This document shows, piece by piece, positions 23,441 to 33,470 of a stretch of DNA of 64,000 nt. Source of the DNA: Leucosporidium creatinivorum (Eukaryota; Basidiomycota; Microbotryomycetes; Leucosporidiales; Leucosporidiaceae); contig BCKL01000013.1 of the NCBI GenBank assembly GCA_001600635.1, positions 124,001-188,000 of the forward strand, read 5' to 3'. Position 1 is the first letter of the stretch. Every line of letters begins with the position of its first letter. The notes beneath the pieces are model-generated. The model saw only the letters and a program-made list of their open reading frames with translations, had not been told where the DNA came from and ran no database searches. The position numbers were made by a program, and so were the translations under genes.

Positions 23441-23881
23441 GGTTTTGACCTTCTACGCAACTGCTTGCAATCCTGGAAGATGGAGAAAGACCAAGAGCGA
23501 GAGGCTGAGTTTTCCGCCGGGGCCCGGCTTACATAGGGGCTCACCACTTACACAGGACTTGAGGCGGGCACCGTGTCGAGTTATCGCGGTTCAACAATGT
23601 CTTAGAGGGTTCGAGCAGGTGATTGCCACGCCCTTGTCGCCGAATCGCTGGCCTCAACGCCGAGCTGTTAATTCGCCGAGCTCGCGAGGTCCTTCGCTCG
23701 CATGTCGTTGGCACTGGCGATGAGGCCAGGCGATTCTTCAACACAGTAAGACTCGACCGACCCGCCGTATCGCCCTACACACTCTCGCCGACACACCAAC
23801 TCGAACGACCACTCCTTCCCTTCTGCGCCGAATCGCTCACGAAGCAGCTTTGCGAGTATCGCTCTCGTCTCTCTGCACCGA
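23441..23881. promoter_or_regulatory. Upstream region of ubiquitin-eS31
   Basis: About 440 bp lie between the eS31 ATG and the stop of the leftward unidentified exons that end at 23882. It should include the eS31 promoter. No specific element is recognised. Confidence 0.45.
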
Positions 23882-24527
23882 TCAAGCATGCCTCGACTCC
23901 TCCTGCAGCTGGTAGCTCTCCTACATCAGCCCCATCGGAAGGTCAGCTCTTCGTTCAGCCTCAGCGTAAGCGCAGCAGCAACTCACCTCTACTGTCTCCT
24001 GGTAAAGCTGCAGCATAGCCGATCCGAGTTCCCTATCCTCCGAGACTGGGATCTCGTGGTCTCCATTGGGAGCTTGCTCGTTCATACAAGCGCCAGCGGT
24101 GGTGTCGGAGCCGAGGAAGTCCGACAGGTCGGGGCAAAGCTCGGCGAAGCTGAAGGGGTCCGCGGGAGGCGAGGGAGTGGAGGCGTCGCCGAGAGGGGCC
24201 TACTAGAAGAGTCAGCTAGAGGCTCAGCGGTGAAGGGATCCAGATCCGCCCTCACAAGTTCATCCAAATACCAGGTCGAGTCCGAGAGAATTGGCTCGGC
24301 GGCCTCGCTCAAGGTGTAGGCGGGCGTCGCGCAGACAATCTCGCCGCCCGTGTAGGGAACAATCTCTTCGGATATCTGAGGATCGAGGGTCAGACTCGAA
24401 GACTCGAACACACTCGGGTATGAATGAAGCTCACCTCGAGGAAGACGATGTCGGGCTCGACGCCCAGCAAGGGCGGCGAGGAAGCAGGGTTCTTCTTGAG
24501 TCCTTCCAAACGATATTGAGGGAGCTT
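23882..24527 (-). CDS. 3' exons of an unidentified gene (5' end unclear)
   Basis: Four leftward blocks join through clean GT-AG introns, all in phase 0: 24435 up to about 24527, 24256-24375, 23987-24199 and 23882-23920 (stop). The pieces read [70 protein letters not shown] and [21 protein letters not shown]. Composition and splicing argue for real coding sequence; the product is not recognised. The frame is open upstream to a TGA near 24557, and no start is found because the next segment upstream is fragment C and the inverted eS31 copy. It may be the tail of the gene whose 5' part was replaced, or an independent truncated gene. Confidence 0.5.
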
Positions 24528-24587
24528 TTGGAATTGGGACCCATCAATCAGCAAGAGAACGCTCACAATCCCTCAGCGGGCGGAAGC

Positions 24588-24878
24588 TCAGGGCAGAACA
24601 AGGCTCGCCGTTTCGATGCTCAGCTCCTTCCAAGGTCGCTCGACAGAGACCAGCTCGAGATGCACGAGGTACAGAGTAGTCCCGTTGAAGAAGCCGCGAG
24701 CCCTGGTAGCCATCATCGTCGAGACGGGCGCATCGGCGTCGAGTTCGAGCTTCTCGGCGAGCTCGGGGCACTCGCCTTCGACCGTCTTAAAGAGCTTGGA
24801 CATGCGGTGGACGTTGCCTTCAAGGGTGAAAGTAACGAGGTCGGCTTGGGATGGGCTGAAAAAGACCAAGATGGCCAT
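24588..24878 (-). pseudogene. Fragment C: truncated member of the RGFF-VH orphan family
   Basis: This leftward frame matches the central block of gene [51 protein letters not shown] and ERPWKEL. The N-terminal FPL-GG block present in A, B and D is absent. Homology to B begins at the Ser-Pro of SPSQADL. Upstream of that the sequence is the antisense of the inverted eS31 fragment, so the gene was cut at about 24860 by that rearrangement. The first codons (MAILVFF) come from the eS31 copy read backwards through a palindrome. It could be spliced to the exons at 23882-24527, but I cannot show that. Confidence 0.7.
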
Positions 24879-25155
24879 CTTGAAGTACTACAAGGTAGAC
24901 TCGGATGGTAAGATCAAGCGTCTGAGGCGCGAGTGCCCTTCGCCTGAGTGTGGTGCGGGTGTATTCATGTCGCTTCACTCCAACCGCCAGTGTAAGTCAT
25001 CTGCCGTCTGTAACATCCCGAGGCTCGAGCTGACCTCTCCGACCTTTACAGACTGCGGAAAGTGCGGCCTCACCTACCTTTTCGAGGAGGGATCCGCCCC
25101 TGCCCAGTAAAGCGCTCGGACGTCTAGCAACCTGCCTACTTCCTGGAGCAGCTGT
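24860..25155 (+). pseudogene. Inverted copy of the ubiquitin-eS31 3' end
   Basis: From AAAAAGACCAAGATGG at 24860 rightward, the sequence repeats the last part of the eS31 gene (22540-22830) in opposite orientation. It encodes [12 protein letters not shown] through EEGSAPAQ and a TAA at 25108-25110. The copy includes the internal intron, with one T-to-C change seen in it, so it arose at the DNA level and not by reverse transcription. It lacks ubiquitin, the promoter and the N-terminal part of eS31. Similarity fades after about 25130. A long upstream frame (24616-25110) runs through the junction, but there is no reason to think it is expressed as a fusion. Confidence 0.88.
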
Positions 25156-25509
25156 ACGAGCCACGAGGCTCTCGGCGCCATAGAGCTTGGGTCAAGGAGA
25201 GAACAGAGAGCTCGGCGATGGCCTCGGAGACGGCGGAGGCGAGCTCGCAACTTGAGCGTGGAGCCAGGAGTTTGTAGTGCGTCGTGCGAAGTTCCAAAAG
25301 CGAGTAGGACTTTTGCTGAGCTGTGCCGAAGCAAGTCTTCGACGTCTCGCTCTGTCGCGCCATGTAGCTCGGCGCTCGTTCTTCACCCGCGCCCCACCAA
25401 TAGATTTGACAGCACGACGGCTCGTCATTTTGGTTGCAGTCCTACAAAGAGAAAAACCCATCGACTCGTCTCAATCTCACACAAGATCTATCTTCCCATC
25501 GCCTCAAAC
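25156..25509. other. Spacer between the eS31 fragment and eIF3h
   Basis: About 350 bp without a supported gene; it should include the eIF3h transcript end. Short antisense frames have no family-like content. Confidence 0.5.
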
Positions 25510-27335
25510 TCAAGCGGTAGTTCCCGCCCTCGAGCCATAACTCCTGACCAAAGCAGCGCCGGTAGCCTCGCTCAACACCTTGGCAGCTCCCTCGACACCG
25601 GCCAACGCGCACATAGTCTCCAACCTCGAAGGCTCCTGAAGGGCCAACTCCTCCGGCAGGAGAGGGAGGAGGGGAAGTCCATCCTTGGCGCGCTGCTCGT
25701 TCTCGATGCGCCTCCTCTGCACCGCAGGGTTGGTATCGAGGCGTGCGCGATCGCGGCCGAGTTGACGCGACTGGAAGGAGAGGGTCGAGAGGTGTGCTTG
25801 GTGGGTGTCGAGGGAGGTGAGGAGGGCCGAGAGGGGAGCGGTGAGGGGAGCGGGGAGGGCCGTGGTTTGCGAGGTGGAGGTGGGGAGGGAGAGGGTGTTG
25901 AATGCTGAAGCGGCGTTGAGAGGGGTGGACCGGGGAGAGGGGAGGGTCGAGGTCGAGTGGAAGGTGGGAGCGGCGGAGGAAGGCGCCGAGGAGGAGGGCG
26001 TAACGAGAGTCGAGAGGAAGGCGGTGAGGAGGGGGGAGGTGCGGACGGTGACGGGGACCTCCTCGAGGATGTTGGTGGGGACGAGCTTGTTATCGATCAG
26101 GCTGTGGGAGTGGAGGGTCAGCGTCAGCTCGGGGAGCTGAGAGCCGACGAAGGATAGCCAAGACTCACCTCTGAGTATCGAACTTGCCAGCGCGGTAAGC
26201 CTCGACAAAGTTGGGAGTGAGGCGGTAGGCGCGAAGTCCGACGTGACCCTGGTTGGCCGAAGCGAGGTCTGCGGTCGACATAACAAAAGCAGGATCAGCT
26301 TGCGAGTTCGACCCCCACTCCAAGGCTAGCGACGCACCGTAGACGAGTGCGATTCCCTTTCCAGTCTTGGATCCCGAACCACTCTGCAGAGGGGCCTTAG
26401 ACGCCGACCTGCCGACGGGAGTAGCCTTGTTGGCGCCCGAGCCGATTCCTCCTCCGCTCATCTGAGCGCCGAGGAGAGCATCAACGAAGCCGGCGGTAGC
26501 GAGGTGCTGGCCGTTGTTGGTCGAGGTGTAGAATCCAACGAGCGAGGCGTCGGCGTTGAGGTCGGCGAGACGGGGAAGGAGCTGCTGGGTGTACTTGGTC
26601 GCTGCGAAAGGGAGCGGAAGGTGAGCTGTAGCTCGCGAGGGCGCGCCGAGCGTCCGCAAAGAGTACAACATACCAGCCTTGACACCACGAGTCTCCGAGT
26701 CGTCACCCTGGGACCCGCCGAGGGATCCACTGGGGAGAGCGAAAGTGTTGGAGATGTCGAGCACGCCGTTCGAGTCGATTCCGAGGAGCTGTCCGACGGC
26801 AGGGTTGAAGGTGACGGTAGCGTTCGAAGTTCCAGCAGGGGCGGGGATGATCTGGTGGGATTCACGGGCGTGCTTGATGATCTTCATGAGAGCCTAAGGA
26901 GAGCGAGAGAGAACGCATCGTCAGCTCAGTCGCTTCTTACGGGCCGAGTAACGCGTCTGCTGGCGCTCCTGCTAAGCTACAGCGTGTGCAATGTGTAGCG
27001 CTACAGCCTCCCATCCCGCCTGTGCTCCGTCTGCTGCTAGACAGAGCCCAGCGACGAGCGCGCGAAGAAAGGGAGCTGCTCCGTCTCGTGTGCGCTGCTG
27101 CCACTCGCCTACAGCTCCAAGCTCGGCTCTGCTCCCTCCAGCTGTAGCCCTACAAATTCTGGAGCGAACTACTCACCAAACCATCGACACGGATCGACTC
27201 TACGCGGACCTCAGCGAGGCCCTGCTCGATGCGAGCGCGCTGCTTTGCCGACTCCTTCTTGACCTGGGGCTGCTCGACTGCAGCGACCTCGACGGCGGGT
27301 GCGGCGATATCTGCGAGACGCTTTCCTGACTGCAT
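25510..27335 (-). CDS. Translation initiation factor eIF3 subunit h
   Basis: eIF3h is a non-catalytic MPN-domain subunit of the eIF3 scaffold that brings mRNA to the 40S ribosome. The leftward gene starts MQSGKRLADIAAPAVEVAAV and has a basic stretch before the MPN domain (RVESIRVDGL, ALMKIIKHARESHQ). Diagnostic blocks are GQLLGIDSNGVLDISNTFAL, LVGFYTSTNNGQHLATAGFV, LGLRAYRLTPNFVEAYRAGK and LVPTNILEEVPVTVRTSPLL. The metal-binding His pair of MPN+ proteases is missing at the GFYTSTNNG position, as expected for eIF3h. The first intron is about 280 nt. The tail has an Ala/Ser/Thr-rich insert and a coiled region ending SYGSRAGTTA. It shares a 256 bp divergent promoter with PEX16. Confidence 0.92.
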
Positions 27336-27591
27336 ATTGTTGGGTTAGAGGAAGAGTTGAAGGGAGAGAGGCGAGAGGCGACTGAGTCCAAGTCGAAAAA
27401 CTAGCAATTTAATTCGGGAGTAAGGAAGCATTAGGAACTCGTCAATTGGATTCTTAATCGGCGAGGGTTGCCTCCGCACCTCTCACCTCGCTCGCTTCTT
27501 CACCTCGTTCAAGACCTGCAGACAGCAAGAGCAGCTAGCAGTACCTCACTACAACCCATCTGAGCTCTCTCAGCTCCTTACAGACCTTGTC
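27336..27591. promoter_or_regulatory. Divergent promoter of eIF3h and PEX16
   Basis: The two ATGs are 256 bp apart and face outward. An AT-richer patch (27400-27460, containing CAATTTAATT and CAATTGG) stands out in the GC-rich background and could seed transcription in both directions. Confidence 0.55.
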
Positions 27592-29294
27592 ATGGTCTCT
27601 TCTCTTGGCTCCGCCCTCGCCTCGTGTGAGTAGCCGCTCCTGGCGCTGTTCTGCACTCCAAGCTCACCGGTAACGCACTGCAGACGAGAACTTGATCCTA
27701 TCATCCTCTACTCGCGTCTCGTCCATCGAATCATCCCTTCGCTCACTCACCTGGTTCTTACCCGGTCAGTTGCGCTCTCCTCCCAGCCGGTCACGCCCTT
27801 CTAAAGAGACCGGCTATGTTCTGTCCTCACATACTAACGCGCTACATCCTCACAGGTCGATTCCAAGACTCTGAACTAGCCTCCGAAGCTCGTATGTAGC
27901 CCCTGCCGTCCCTCTTCGAAATCCCCTGTCGCGTTCGCTCGGCTAACCCCAGCGCCGCCTCCTTCTGCAGTCTACACCCTGCTCAACATCCTAGGCATCT
28001 ACCACGACTCGATAGTCCTTCGCACCGTCTCTGTGCTCCCCGCTCCTCTCCGCCCACCTTCCTCCTCCCACGCCCGCTACACTCGACACTACACCTCCTC
28101 CTCGCCCACTTACGCCGCCCTCGCGCGCTCGCTCACCATCCTCGGCTACACCGAGCTGTTGCTCGAGATGGGCATCAAGAAGAGGCTGGGCTGGGACAAG
28201 GCCGAGAAGGCAGTCATTGCCATCGAAGGATTGAAGGCCATTCTTCGGCTCGCCATCATGAAGACGACCGAGGGGAGGACTTCGGTGCAGCCGCCCATCG
28301 CCGAGAGGGAGTTCGACCCCAGCGTACTGGATCTGCACAAGCCGCATGTCGTCGGTCAGCCGCCAAACGCCAAGATCTCGTTCGCCAGGAGCAGAGCCAC
28401 GCCGAGATCGGCTGCTGATGTGCTGCTGGGGAGGGATGGCGAGGGAGGGGACAGGGTAGCGGGAGCAGCAGCGGAGGAGTTGGGACTAGAAGAGGTGCAG
28501 CAGGAGTATTGGAAGGGAGCGAGGACGGGGTACGCTCGGCCGACGATCGCTAGTATTCGGGGAGCCGGGGAGGCGCCACTGGGGGATCTGACGGCGAGGA
28601 TTGGGGCGGCTGGTGGGAAGGATTCGGTCAAGGAGTTTTTGTTGACGAGGGTGTTGACGGTGGAGGACGTCAAGCGGCCACAGGACTTGGTCAACAAGGC
28701 CAAGGGAGTGAAGAAGCTCGCCGAGGTGATTTGGATCCTTCGTCCATTGCTCTACGGTACGCCATCCCTCTCCATTCTCTTTTCCTTCGCGATCCTGATC
28801 CTCTACCTCTCTCGCAGTCCTCGCCATGCGTAAATGGGGCCGCCGCCATACCCTCCCCTACCTCCTCTCCCTCGCCCTCGAGTATCTCGCCTTCTCCCTC
28901 CGTCGCTCCTCCACCCAAAGCCTCTCCCTCGGCAAAGCTTCGGGTCCCATGCTCCCCAACTCGCCGAGCGAGGTCGAGAAAGCCGAGACGAAGAAGAGGG
29001 CGAGGGCGTTCTGGTGGTATCTCGTCAGGGGACCCATCTGGGAGAGCTGGACTAAGTGAGTTTCTGTGAGGAAGTTGAAGCTCGAGGGACGGTGCTGACC
29101 AGCTCGCTGTCTCGCTATAGGCCCCAACTTGAAGGCATCGCCGGCAAGTTCGAGGACAAGCCTCTCATCGGCTTTGTCTCTACCCTCCTCCACGACTACA
29201 TGCCGCTCGTGGACGACTACTACTTCTGTGCGTTCCGCTTGCTTCTCTGCCGTGTGCTCTCGCTGACCTCCCTCCCCTCACAGACACTTCGTAA
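27592..29294 (+). CDS. PEX16: Peroxisomal membrane biogenesis protein Pex16
   Basis: Pex16 works with Pex3 and Pex19 in inserting peroxisomal membrane proteins. The exons spell MVSSLGSALASYENLILSSS, STRVSSIESSLRSLTWFLPG, RFQDSELASEA, LYTLLNILGIYHDS, and then a long exon with YTELLLEMGIKKRLGWDKAE and VIAIEGLKAILRLAI. Later exons contain VIWILRPLLYVLAMRKWGRR, a repeat-free Ser-rich stretch, RARAFWWYLVRGPIWESWTK and LEGIAGKFEDKPLIGFVSTL. The last exon adds only Thr-Ser-stop after a split Tyr codon. The order SSIESSLRSLTWFLPGRF...SELASEALY is characteristic of Pex16. A 130-residue insert between the membrane segments is longer than in animals but usual in fungi. Confidence 0.9.
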
Positions 29295-29455
29295 CTCGCT
29301 CGGCCTCTCGGCGCTTTTCGGTCTTTGTCGACGTTGGACCTCCTCTTCTGTGCATGTAGTGTTTCGGGAAAAGTACAACGCGTACCGATGTAACTATAGG
29401 AAGTGGAGCAGTGCTTGGGGATCTGCGGGGGCGGAAGCAACGCGAAGAAGAGAGC
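29295..29455. other. Spacer between PEX16 and the left inverted-repeat arm
   Basis: About 160 bp of presumed PEX16 3' flank. Similarity to the right arm starts at about 29456. Confidence 0.5.
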
Positions 29456-31590
29456 GAGAGCGTGCCGAGACGCCACCGTGCTAGATTGCATGCCTCGAGA
29501 GGTCATTCTGGAGCTCTGGGCTGGTTCGTCGCTTTCTCTTCCACCTCATCTTACTCAACCAACCTCGCTCATCCCGTCAACCTGGCAGGGAACGGCTTGA
29601 TCCGAAGTCGCGGCCGGAGGGCGGCGCCGAGTCCCCCTCCGTGAACGTGCTGGAGGAGGTCGGGAGCCAGGGCAGAGCGCGAAAGGGAGGGAAACTACCA
29701 GCCCTAGCTCGGCGTTTCTCGAAGGGATCATCTGCTGACCTGGCAGGGAACAGCAAGCTTCGCACGAGGCGGCGGATGGGCTCGGCGATGAGAATGACGG
29801 CTGGAGGACTCGATGGCAGGCGTGGGGCGGCAGAACTCTCCAGGGTGGCGCTCTGACAGATGATGCATCCCTCAAAATCTCCCAAAACCCCTCTATGGTC
29901 CTGCAGCTGGCCGGACAGGCTCGTTTGCGTCCCCGTTTCTTCGGCGCTGAAAATCCAGCGCCGAGGGGCCGGCCTTGGTCCCAAACCCGGCTGGGAGGGG
30001 TTGCCTAGCTCCACCTGATTCGCTAGATGTGACTTTGAGCTCGTTTGATGCGATGCGCGAGGAGCAAGAGGTGTGAGAAGGAGGGCGGCGGGGCTCGCAG
30101 ACAGCTCGGCGCAGAGGGGATTGGCTTGAGAGTCGAGGGTGGAGTGCGACTGAGCTCTGGTGGGGCTGAGGAGGTGTACTGATCCCCTACAGCAGACAGG
30201 TGATCCCCTAGCGCAGTGAGGGCGTTGCTGGCGTCCGCTTTGCTCGAGCTTCTGAGAGCACCGGCTCCGAGTAGAAAAAGCTGAGCTGCTCGCGCTTCCT
30301 CTCTTTCCTTCCTACCTCTCACTCCTCGGCCATCTCGCCTTCATCCCTCTGAGCTACCGCCTAGCACCCTCACTCGCCTACCAGCCTACAGCACCCCACC
30401 TCACCCCTCACCAACTCTGCGCTTCGCTGCTCGCCACATTCCTCAGCTCTTCAGCGCCGTTTAACCCTCATCAGCCACTCAAGATGCTGTCTTTCAACTC
30501 CACCTGGGTCCCTAGTACCATCAGCGGCCTCTTCACCACCAAGTCGCCAGCAGCCAGCAAGAGCAGCAGCAGCCGCAGCGCACGCCAGACGAAGGTGAGC
30601 TCCGAGAGCGAGCAGAGTTTTGCCGGGCGCGCAAGACTACAGGAGCGCCGAGCTGACTTCCATTGCTCCTCTACCGCTCTACAGCACTCCAACGCCACTT
30701 TCCACCCTACCACCCTCATCTCGGCTCCTCTCAGCTCGACTCGCCTCATCTGCCGCCCTCGGACGCAACCTTTGCTCGCTCCTCTGGTCGGACCCATGAC
30801 TGTCGCAGAGTACTACGAGGAAGAAGAAGAGGAGGAGGTCAAGAGCAGCGACGAGATCGTCGAGGAGAAGGAGGAAGAGGTCAGCTCGGCCGAGGAGGAG
30901 AAGAGCAGCATCAGTCGCTCGACCGAGAAGGACACGATCAACACCACCATTCGCACACCTTTCCTGAGCATCACCACCGCCTACCCCTCGCTCTTCACCC
31001 CCGCTGCTCCCATCCCTTCGCTCTCCCCTCTCCTCCTCACCAACGGCACTCGTCTCCCCTCGGCGCTCCTCTTCCGTCGCTCCACTCCCTCATCCACCCA
31101 TCGCCGCCCCGCCTTCCGCTACGACGCTCTCCACCACACTACCAGCAACCCTCTCCCTATCGAGCAAGAAGCCGAGCACTACCTCCCCGCCTTCGCCGAC
31201 TTCTCTTCCCTTCGCCGAGTGTCGAGCGTGGAGAGCAAGTCGGCGAGGTTTAGTCAGAGGAGGAGGGAGCAGATGAGGGAGAAGAGCAGGAAGGAGGGAG
31301 AGTTGAGGAGGAAGATTGTCGTCAAGCAGGCTGAGGTGGTCAAGCGGAGGATTGAGCAGGAGAGGAGGAGGAGGGAGGAGTTCGAGAGGGAGAGGGCGGT
31401 GGATGAGCTGTTGAGCTTTGTGTGGAGTGTGGGAAGGTTCTGAGTTGAGGTTCGAGTTGAGGTTCGCGTGTCCAGCAGTATCTTTATGTAGCAGTCTTCA
31501 GTGCTCCAGTGTTGTCTCCAGTATAATATGCCATTCTCGGGCTTCCTCACCTTCGCTCCCCTCGTCCGCTGCGAAAACGAGAGTAGCTCG
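29456..31590 (+). repeat. Left arm of a 2.1-kb inverted duplication
   Basis: The sequence recurs in reverse orientation at about 42560-44690. The core from about 29900 to 31443, covering upstream DNA, both exons and the intron of the orphan gene, is almost identical; only a few substitutions were seen by eye. The outer parts (29456-29880 and 31444-31590) are clearly more diverged, with substitutions and small indels. The arms flank about 11 kb of unique sequence. A hairpin-like GGCGCTGAAAATCCAGCGCC lies at 29943-29962 in the left arm and is kept in the right arm. Confidence 0.93.
30484..31443 (+). CDS. Orphan gene, left copy of the duplicated pair
   Basis: The function is unknown. Two exons (30484-30594, 30685-31443) give 289 residues. 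The protein starts MLSFNSTWVPSTISGLFTTK with a Ser-rich leader. It has a strongly acidic segment (poly-Glu around YYEEEEEEEVKSSDEIVEEK), a Ser/Thr/Pro middle, and a basic Arg/Glu-rich coiled-coil C-terminus (from about residue 225) ending LLSFVWSVGRF. The 90-nt intron has good GT-AG sites, yet it is a multiple of three and has no stop, so retention would give an in-frame 319-residue form. The right copy at 42695-43654 differs by one residue (Arg here, Met there) near the end. The leader upstream of the ATG is also shared by both copies. Confidence 0.78.
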   Translation: MLSFNSTWVPSTISGLFTTKSPAASKSSSSRSARQTKVSSESEQSFAGRARLQERRADFHCSSTALQHSNATFHPTTLISAPLSSTRLICRPRTQPLLAPLVGPMTVAEYYEEEEEEEVKSSDEIVEEKEEEVSSAEEEKSSISRSTEKDTINTTIRTPFLSITTAYPSLFTPAAPIPSLSPLLLTNGTRLPSALLFRRSTPSSTHRRPAFRYDALHHTTSNPLPIEQEAEHYLPAFADFSSLRRVSSVESKSARFSQRRREQMREKSRKEGELRRKIVVKQAEVVKRRIEQERRRREEFERERAVDELLSFVWSVGRF

Positions 31591-31674
31591 GTTCGCAGTC
31601 TCATCGCCTCACGGCCAACGACCACCAAGCACTGAGAATTACTTGTCTGATAACTTCTCGCATCACTGAGCATT

Positions 31675-33244
31675 CTAAAGCTCTCCATCCCTTATAGCAG
31701 CGGCGACCCTCTCCTCCATCGCCGGCACGCCCAACTCCGGCACCTCCGACTCGCCCTGCAGCTTCTGGCCCGAGTTCAATCCCGCCTTGAGCTTCTCCAC
31801 CTCCCTCTTGCTCGACCTCTGTTCCATCTCGATCTTCTCATCCTCGCCTTTCGGCTTAGCCACCTCGGCCTTGATCTCCTTGAGCACCTCCTTCTCGTAC
31901 GCGGTCGGCTGGTCCACGTCGAGGGAGAGGGGTCCGCTGGCAAGATCGGTCTTGAGTTGCGAGACTTCCTCGGGGGAGAGCGAGAGCTTCTCGACTTGCT
32001 CGATGGGGGCGGAGAGGGAGGCGCCGCCGAGGCCGACGACGGAGGTGGCAGCGGCGAGAGCTTCGTCGCTCTTGGGTGTGGTGTCGGCGGCTGGGTCCTC
32101 GCGAGAGGGCTCTTCGACCTTCTCGGGCTCCTCGGCGGCCTTGATGTCGTTCTGAGCTGGTTCGGTGGGAGGCTCCTCATCGTCCTCGCTGGGAGCGAGC
32201 TTGTCCTGGGGGGCCGGGTCCTGCTCTTGTAGCGGCTCTTCTCCCTTCTCCTCCACCTCGTCGACCACGTCCTCATCCTTGTCCGGCACAGGCGGCGCCT
32301 CCTCCTGCTCGCCGTTCATCTTGCGCTCCTCGGCCTCGAGCTCCCTCGCCAGCATCTCCAACTCCTGCTCCGATACGTCCTCCAGTCCAGCCATATCATC
32401 CCTCGGCGTATCCGAAGCCAGCGGTCGATCCGGTAGCGGCCTGACAAACTTGATGCGCTCGCCGGTGACGGGGTCAATCTCCTCCCGGTCGGCCTTGGTG
32501 AAGCGGAGAGGTTGAACGGTGTGGTGGGTGGTAGAGGAGCAGGATTGGGGTGGCTCGGAAGGTCCGAGGCCAGAGTCGAAGGTTTCGCCGTTCATGAGCT
32601 CCTTCTCGAGCGCGGCGAGCTCTTCGGCGGTGAGGTCGAGGGCGGCGAAGTCGTCGAGGGAGGGTCGGGACGAGGTGGAGGGATTCGGTGAGTTGGGCAG
32701 GGAAAAGGAAGGTGGCTTCTCTGGCGGAGGAGGAGGAGGAGAGTCGAGGCGAAGGAACTGTGAGCAAGCAGAGAGGTCAGCGAGCTACGTGTGGGGTGAG
32801 AGCGGAGATGGGACTAACTTGACGGAGCTCGCCAAACTCGACACTGCAGAGCAGGGAGGTCAGTATGGAACTCGGTACTGTATCTTAATCTCTACGCACG
32901 CCTCGTCGAGATCTGCAAAGCTCTGCAGGAGAGAACCGAGTGTCAGCTCAAGCCTCCCAGCTCGTTGCAGCCCCAGATCACCGGCTCGTCGACGCTCTGC
33001 AGCCTGGCAGCTCGAGATATCTCCCAAGACTCACCCCGACACGCTCCCCATCGACCAAGACACACGGCAGTTCGTTTGTCGAGTCCTTGCGCTTCCACCA
33101 CGACTTGGCCTGCTCGTCGCTGGCTACGTCGTGCGTCTGATACGGTACACGCGCGCTGGTGAGATACCTGATTACTCGTTCGTGTCGACCGCGAATGCCC
33201 GGGTTGCTGAGGATCGTAGTGACATAGACGTTGATGCTGGGCAT
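31675..33244 (-). CDS. SH3BGR/thioredoxin-fold domain protein with acidic tail
   Basis: SH3BGR-like domains are glutaredoxin-related folds without the redox cysteine pair; their cellular role is poorly defined. Leftward exons give MPSINVYVTTILSNPGIRGR, HERVIRYLTSARVPYQTHDV, ASDEQAKSWWKRKD, LPCVLVDGERVG, SFADLDEA, VEFGELRQ and then FLRLDSPPPPPPPEK. The VYVTTI...ASDEQAK...LP..LVDGE...VEFGELRQFL order fits the family. The remaining 300 residues are acidic and disordered: they are rich in Glu/Asp/Pro, with RFTKADREEIDPVTGERI, and end with a Lys/Glu helical region (SLSPEEVSQL, EKEVLKEIKAEV). The exons SFADLDEA and VEFGELRQ are very short. It is divergent with the hydrolase at 33471. Confidence 0.82.
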
Positions 33245-33470
33245 GATGGGAGGTTGGCGAGAGGTCCGAGATGCGCTTGAGTAGTGATCCGAGCTAGTTG
33301 AGGCTACTGAACTGCAGCTATTCGTGAGCTTAAGCTGCTCTTCTAGTCAAAGTCGAATACAGAAGCAAAGAGAGGGAGTGAGAGCTTCAAAGCGCTCGCG
33401 CTTTCGCAGCTCTCCTTCCGCCAAATCGCTCGCTTCGACTTCAACCTCGCCTATCGCTAGTGCAGAAGGG
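33245..33470. promoter_or_regulatory. Divergent promoter, SH3BGR-like and ABHD12-like genes
   Basis: The start codons lie 226 bp apart, facing outward. No specific motif is recognised. Confidence 0.5.

Noticed and set aside
24616-25110. Long rightward frame ending in the eS31 tail
   Set aside because: It reads through antisense of fragment C into the copied eS31 exons and the intron. It looks like a chance fusion at the rearrangement.
29940-29963. GGCGCTGAAAATCCAGCGCC hairpin as a terminator or element end
   Set aside because: It is probably two copies of the common GCGCCGA-type word in opposite orientation. No target-site duplication or second end was found.
30023-30322. 99-codon leftward frame upstream of the duplicated orphan gene, also present in the right arm
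   Set aside because: Its presence in both arms follows from the duplication and is not evidence of function. The frame is short and biased, and it lies in the likely promoter and leader.
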